From positions 9,039,001 to 9,103,000 of the forward strand of contig JAZBRS010000059.1 in assembly GCA_037176725.1 (NCBI GenBank): a stretch of 64,000 bases of DNA, given 5' to 3'. The notes below the pieces were generated by a model, which made no database searches, had not been told where the DNA came from, and saw nothing but the letters and a program-made list of their open reading frames with translations. This DNA comes from Posidonia oceanica (Eukaryota > Streptophyta > Magnoliopsida > Alismatales > Posidoniaceae). This document shows positions 58,301 through 64,000 of the stretch, piece by piece (position 1 is the stretch's first letter; each line of letters opens with the position of its first letter). The translations under genes and the position numbers were made by a program.

Positions 58301-61086
58301 TCTCTGGTCTCACCAACACGTCCCTCCAGCATCTTAGTCCGCTACAAATAGAAAATGCCGGAAGACTCTTTCCAAAACCTTTGCAAAGCCCATGCTTTTT
58401 TTTTCAAAACTCTTTTCGAAAACCATTTCGAAATCTTTAAATGACAACTCAAAACACCTTAAATCATAGTACTAAGCACAGCACAAAAACCACGAACAGA
58501 AACCACAGCTTAAAACACAATCTCAACAGCTCCTCTGTCAGGCCCAAGAACCACACAACAAAACACAAGACAACAGGTAAACAAAGGCACCTTCTAGGTA
58601 TAAAGTTTACCCAGGAGACACCACCCAGAAACAAAGCACCGGTCCCGAAGTCCCAATGTACTTACGAGACCGAACACTCACACAAACTGCACCCAGAACA
58701 CTAAGTCTTGGTGCCAAGGTTAATCCTATGATTAACATGTCTCCTATTGTCCATCTAGACCAATGAGGGGAAACCTTAGCATTTCTGGATTATTTAGTCT
58801 TTTAATTCCAACTCTAACACAAGTGGGATCTTGCTAATTCATTTTAGGCAATTCTTAACTTATCTCTAATGATTTGTTTAATTAACATTTTGCCCTAACT
58901 ACCTACAATGTCCATTTAGCACTACTCACATTAGAATTATCAAAAACAAGTCCCTAAGGGCTTAAAAGTAACTAAATCCAAAAGCCAAGGACTAAAAAGC
59001 AGTTCCCAGAAAGTTCAGGGACTAAATGGCAATATCCACTGAACTCAAGGGCCAAAAAGTGATTCCAGGCGTTGAACACAAGGAACACATGCGTCCAACG
59101 TTTGACGCAGAGAACCCTACGTCCAACACCCTGGAGTCCCAAATCCCTCTAAACTACTATTATGCATGTCCATTAATTAATCCATGATTAGCTACTAAAT
59201 AAAACATCATGTAATCTACAGCATGCAACTACTAATTCAGCCACTAATCCAACTTAAGCCCCTTTAACAGGAAAAATCATGAACAAGCAACAACAGGGGT
59301 GTTAGACGTAGAAAAGCCTGCACCTAACGTTGGACGCACCAGGGTGTGCGTCCAACACCCTGCATCAGGAAGTTTTGCTGAAACCTCCCTTACAGGCTTG
59401 CAATCACCCCACAAACCACAACCATACAATAATACATGTATATAAACATATTTAAAGCATGCATGCATCAATCCACCTCATCAAATCATGCATACAATTC
59501 TCTAAAGGGGGTGTACCTTTCACCAAGAAGAACCCAACCAAACTGTCGGCCTCCACTACGATCCGAGCTCCAGGCAAGCTTCCAGCCACACCCCAAACCT
59601 CCTCTAGCCATCCACCAAGCCTACAACGACCATGCACAACAAGAGCCCCTGGATTTAGTGGGTGGAACCAAGAAAGAAAAGAAGGAAAGGGGAGAAAAGA
59701 GTACCAAGGCCTTTACATACCTCTTTCTCTCTCTCCCAAGCTCCAAACACCCAAAGATCACCGGAGAACATCCCCCTCGTCGCTGGAGAAGAAGGGGAGG
59801 AAGTGGAGAAGAAAATACCCCAAGGAGCAACCCACCAACCCTTCTATAGGCGGCAGAATCTTCTGGATGCCAATTCAGAACGTTGTACGCGGCCGACCAT
59901 GCGTCTTACATAAGACGCATGCATGCACGCGTCTAATGCTGAAGTCTCAAGTGTTAAACGCAAACATTTCCAACACCAACGTAAGACGCGCCAAACTCTG
60001 CGTCGAACACTTAGGAATCAGAAGACACCAAACACAGGTGTTGGACGCGAGATTCCCTGCGTCTAACATAAGACGCAAGTCCACCAACATCTAACACCTA
60101 AAAGCTAGAAAATAAAATCCCAGGCATTGGACGCGTAGTTTCTTACGTCTAACATAAGACGCAAACATACTAACGTCCAATAACCCAGAAATTCAAATTA
60201 AATATCTGGTCTAAAAATCTACCTAAAAATCCGAGTCGTTACACTTATATTGCATCTTATGAAAGAAATGTTGTCAATCACTGATGATCTTTGCCAAGCG
60301 TTTCAAAGAAAATCCCAAGACATTCTAAATGCTATAAGTTTAATATTTTCTACTAAAGAACTCATCCAAAAGTTAAGAGAATGTGGTTGGGATTCATTAC
60401 TTAATGATGCAAAATTGTTTTGTGAAAGACATGGTGTGGAGATTCCTGATTTGCATATTCAATATACTACAAGACGTGGTCGACCCTATTGCCAAAATGA
60501 CATTATCACATTGGAGTATCATTATCGTATGGATATCTTTATTATTGCAATAAACTCTATATTATAAGAGTTAAATAATAGATTTCCTAAAAATTCGATA
60601 GAGCTCCTTACTCTAAGTGCTGCTTTTGATCCTAAGAATGGTTTCAAATCATTTAAATTTGATGATATTTGTAACTTGGCACATAAGCTTTATCCCCAAG
60701 ACTTCACAAATCAAGAGATTTGGGACTTAAGTTAAAAATTACGTCATTATGAGCAGAATATATTTCATAATCCTCAATTTGAAAAATTAATAACACTTCC
60801 TCAACTCTGCCGAGCATTGGTGGAAACTGAGAATTCAAAGATCTATCCTCTTGTAGATAGATTGATCCGTCTTGTTGTAACTCTCCCAGTTTCAATTGCA
60901 ACCACTGAACGAGCATGCTCGACTATGAAACTTGTTAAAACCCGACTTCGTAACAAGATGGAAGATACGTTTCTTGCAGCTTGCTTGGTTGTTTATATTG
61001 AAAAAGAAATTGCCAAGAACGTTAGTGCGACTACCTTGATTGAAGATTTTATTGATGTGACAAAGCGAAGGGCTCAACTTCGATGA
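55327..61086 (+). pseudogene. hAT transposase (TTF-finger / DUF4371 type), broken and interrupted
   Basis: Pieces in order: N-terminus 55327-55533 (MTKNSTIEAFFKKSSSQN), a decayed zinc region, 55975-56217 (GCAFRDHDESLDSNNRGNF), the core 56220-56400 (YCIIIDEACDESKKEQMAIV), 56479-56942 (MRGEWNGLQALFLNE, YVHCLAQRLQLALI, ATDTRWSTHLKAI). After the solo LTR, 60249-60567 continues and 60817-61086 holds the hAT dimerisation motif (RLIRLVVTLPVSIATTERAC, KTRLRNKMEDTF). The reading frame joins perfectly across the LTR when it and one CTTAT are removed. Stops at about 55531, 56215, 56401, 60567 and 60733 and other breaks show it was dead or has since decayed. Confidence 0.88.
56938..60248 (-). mobile_element. 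Solo LTR, 3301 bp, nested in the hAT
   Basis: CTTAT flanks the insert (56938-56942, 60244-60248). The insert 56943-60243 begins TGTGACAACCCCCAAGTC and ends CCGAGTCGTTACA. Reversed, it begins TGTAACGACTCGGATTTTTA, similar to the start of the solo LTR at 24458, so I place it on the minus strand. No gag or pol. It contains clustered GCGTCYAAC motifs. Frames inside (57427-57699, 58126-58440, 59436-60094 and others) are not recognised as genes. Confidence 0.82.
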
Positions 61087-61457
61087 AGACCTAAGTTAGT
61101 TAAGATTTATGGTTTTTATTTTTTGTAAATATCAATGTTTCTAACATATGGATATATTTTTAGATATTTTATCAAAGACTAAATTTTCTTCTTGAGTTTG
61201 TTTTTATAAATATCCATGTTTTCTAACAATTGGATATATTTTTGGGTACTTCATGAATACTAAAATTATTTTTTGAGGATTTTTTTTACAAATGTCTATG
61301 TGTTATTGGATATATTTTTAGGTACTTTATAGAAAAAGAAAAGGAATGGTACATATTATTTTTAAAAAATATTTTAATTTTTTTAATAATTTTTTATTAT
61401 ATTTAATAAATATATAATGTAAAGTACCGTCCTCCTTCATTTTTAGCTCCGCCGCTG

Positions 61458-62668
61458 GTTAGAGTGCATTGAATCCATTGAGATTCCTAAATGACGTCAC
61501 TAGTAACGAAGAAGACCCCCAACCACGCACTGCTCCCACAACAAGTACTATTCTAATCAACTAGTCTTTTGCTAATTAAACAAATCCTCCACGACCCATT
61601 ACCACCACCTTCCCTCATAAACAATTGCATGCGTCAATCCATGTGAGGGTGCCAGACAACCACATCCATGTGACCTGCACCAACTACCTCGAATCAGAAC
61701 GATGCCATAGGCTCTCGCTTTCATGGCGACCTTGGGCGATGGCTGCACTTCATCCGCTAATGATCAGCTCGAGGCGAAAACTGGTCCAACGCAGAGGCTT
61801 TTTAAACTAATCGATTCGAGACGAGCATCCGGCGGAGAGGGGGAGGATTTAAAAAATGGCGGAGCGGCCCACCGTGCCAACGCTGGCCACGTTGGTGGAT
61901 GGGGACTCGTTTGGCACCATGCGAGAGGTTCCCGGCGGGGACGGGCCACCACCATGCATGGGCATATAATTCTCTTTCACATTGATGATGGTGATGGGAG
62001 GTGGTGGTGGTGGTGGTGGTGTCTGAAGACTTGTGTGCATGCATGCTTGTCTGGTTTCTTTTAGTCCTCCATCATTCATGTGGAATCAACTTTTAGTGGT
62101 TCTGTGACGGCTGTGATTGGCCGGTGTGTTCAAAAGGTTTGTTGATTCCTTGTGGACTTCCATGGATGTTGATTTCCTGGTTCAAGAATAATTCGGCAAG
62201 AGGCCGGGTCTAGTGTGGAAGAATGCTTGGATTTATAGACCTGCACATATGTTTCGGTTGTTCGATTGGTATTGTAGATTGTTGTGTGAACACAAATAAT
62301 TGATTCTAGTGCAGAAATTTGTTTTTAATCTCGATCATATGCGTGTCTTGTATATACAGTTCTTCAGTTAGTCCATGCATGCTTGGGTATGTCTCTGGTT
62401 GTTGGCATGATGGTTTCTTTTCCATAGAACAATTACGTGGTAGTGGTTAGAGAGATTAGACAGCTCATCTTTGCTTCTGGTCTACACGCAAGGAAAATTC
62501 AGAAAACAATCTAGCAGTATGGGGTGTTGCGTTTGAAGTTTACTTTTTTGCTGTGAATCTGTAAACTTTTTGGGGATTGTTACATTTTTAATTTGATATA
62601 ATTTTGTCAAAGTTAATTTGGAACGAAGGAATAGAAATGGGTAACCAACTGATTATTACTTTTGGCAG

Positions 62669-62669
<1 letters not shown>
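61458..62669. other. Intergenic; a GC-richer patch at 61700-62040
   Basis: A 113-codon frame at 61723-62064 (+) ends in a Trp run from a GGT repeat and resembles no family. Minus frames there are its shadows. No supported gene. Confidence 0.35.
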
Positions 62670-62712
<43 letters not shown>

Positions 62713-62713
62713 G
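62670..62713. repeat. (AC)n(AT)n compound microsatellite
   Basis: About 15 AC units directly followed by about 7 AT units. Confidence 0.95.
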
Positions 62714-64000
62714 ATGGGTAAAAATAAAATCAACAAAATCAAATTTTATGAAATATGTGGAAATATTTTAAAGTTTTATGATGCTGTACAAGTAGTAACT
62801 AGTAACTGGAATTCTAGTTTTCCATGTCGTGGGATATTTCTTCTTTACTAAGAGGCTAAACCTGGACAATTAAAGACGTTTAAGTCCTACCAATTTTCCT
62901 TTAACAAATATCTCCCAACTTATGACCATCAAAAGTTTACATAATTTTATGTGCTTTTATCCAAGAGTTGATTGTATATTTGTACTTGTAGGAAAGGATG
63001 ATTTGAATTAAAATAAGACAATAAGGGGCAAGTAGGTTACTAAATAAATACAGTGGAGAAAGTATATAACTACTTTGTCATCCATATTGAGGTAAATAAG
63101 ACATACATATAGAAGTTGTATTGCATTGGGATTGATAAACATATTAGTATGCAAAAAAGCAGCATTAACTATATCAGTCAAATGATAAAGAATCAAGTTG
63201 GAATTGATTTGCAGAATAAACTAGTTCTTGCTTCATCCTATCTAATCCACAATGACATATCAACCTGTAATGAAAAGGACATGAAATATTTACTACAAAA
63301 GAAATATCTTTCCCAAGTTTGTTAGAAATGAAAGGTACAGTAGCATCCATGTATAGTGAGAATAATGGAGAAAGTGCGAATCTTTCAAAACCCATAAGCG
63401 GTCTTAAAATCAGACTAACTGTTTATGCAAATATTCGATGTAATATTGCTCCCAAAAGGCAAAATGAAGTCTAATCAAGCCATGGGACAAATCTACAACA
63501 AGATGCACATTTATTGAAGATATAATCAGTGAAACTATTTAAGCATGATGAGTTACACTAGATGTAGGTCATGGAATCAAGTATACGTAACTTGCTAATA
63601 TTGCACTACTATGCATCACTTTATGCTTCTTCACTAGCGAAAGCATGTTAATCCACAAATTGATTTCATAACTTTGCTCTATATTCTGGTGCACAAGGTT
63701 TGCCACTTCGTGCTTAATAAGTAGTATCATAAGTAGTGGGTAGAAGAGATACTGGTTGTATAATGTGGGTGTGATTCCTTTTTCTCTCCGTTTTTTTCTG
63801 CTCTGTAATGGCCCAATAGGGACCGGTTGACTTTGGTTGGTCATGTGTGAGATGGATTTAAGCCCAACTTAGTTTTGTCTCAACAATGAGTCGGACCGAG
63901 TTGCAGTCCGAGCTCACTTGTTAACAAATCATGATCTGGACTATTGTGGCCTACGACCATAACGGAGTTTGGTTTCGATTCGGTTCAGTTTGAGCTTCGC
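62714..64000. other. AT-rich intergenic DNA, nothing recognised
   Basis: Frames at 63116-63325 (+) and 63569-63844 (-) show no family resemblance. No RNA gene seen. Confidence 0.35.

Larger units (their letters stand above)
54398..61457 (+). mobile_element. Large hAT transposon split by a nested solo LTR
   Basis: The left end CAGGGGCGAAGCTGTAGG and the inverted right end CAGCGGCGGAGCTAAAA are imperfect TIRs. Transposase pieces run in the plus direction from 55327 to 61086. Without the 3.3-kb insert the element is about 3.75 kb, close to the other hAT at 16.1 kb. The flanks do not show a clear 8-bp TSD, so exact borders are less sure. A C- and CT-rich leader lies at about 54590-54920. Confidence 0.8.

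Noticed and set aside
61723..62064. 113-aa plus-strand frame
   Set aside because: Ends in a Trp run from a GGT repeat, has no domain, and has equally long shadows on the other strand.

Overview
This window is nuclear DNA of a flowering plant. It is AT-rich and gene-poor, has spliceosomal introns, and contains plant-specific families (a little-zipper protein, an AHL AT-hook/PPC protein, a plant-type DHDPS) plus typical plant transposons. The GC-rich, intronless AHL gene hints at a monocot, but the species cannot be fixed from this sequence.

Three host genes can be supported. (1) A LITTLE ZIPPER (ZPR) micro-protein at 2656-2865 (+), which by family would restrain class III HD-ZIP factors. (2) A three-exon dihydrodipicolinate synthase gene (lysine biosynthesis, plastid) on the minus strand, joining 7177-7086, 5702-5622 and 4842-3915. 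The splice phases agree and the product is 366 aa. (3) A single-exon AHL protein at 21579-22514 (-). Two weaker coding fragments lie in the first kilobase. The three genes do not form a pathway or cluster.

Most of the rest is transposon sequence whose borders can often be read directly from target-site duplications (TSDs). 1.9-2.2 kb: a 5'-truncated LINE scrap. 8.6-9.7 and 10.4-13.7 kb: two LINE copies on the minus strand. 14-15.9 kb: a Mutator-like MITE, a second MITE and a 663-bp deleted hAT. 16.1-19.9 kb: a full-length but broken hAT with a perfect 8-bp TSD. 24.5-27.6 kb: a 3.16-kb solo LTR. 29.7-30.9 kb: a TIR element in one arm of a local duplication. 32.2-32.7 kb: an inverted relative of the 14-kb MITE. 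34.2-39.4 kb: an Ac-type hAT with a perfect TSD. 39.5-47.3 kb: a Copia element with both LTRs, split by a 2.24-kb solo LTR that carries a 30-bp minisatellite. 52.4-54 kb: a CACTA-like end, a MITE and a 278-bp solo Copia LTR. 54.4-61.5 kb: a third large hAT, split by a 3.3-kb solo LTR.

The window therefore records layered transposition around a few conserved genes. I found no CRISPR array, tRNA, rRNA, gene cluster or clearly new biological system. The most noteworthy signals are the nested solo LTRs with internal repeats, the TSD-bounded hATs and their deletion derivative, and the paired hairpins in the Copia LTR.
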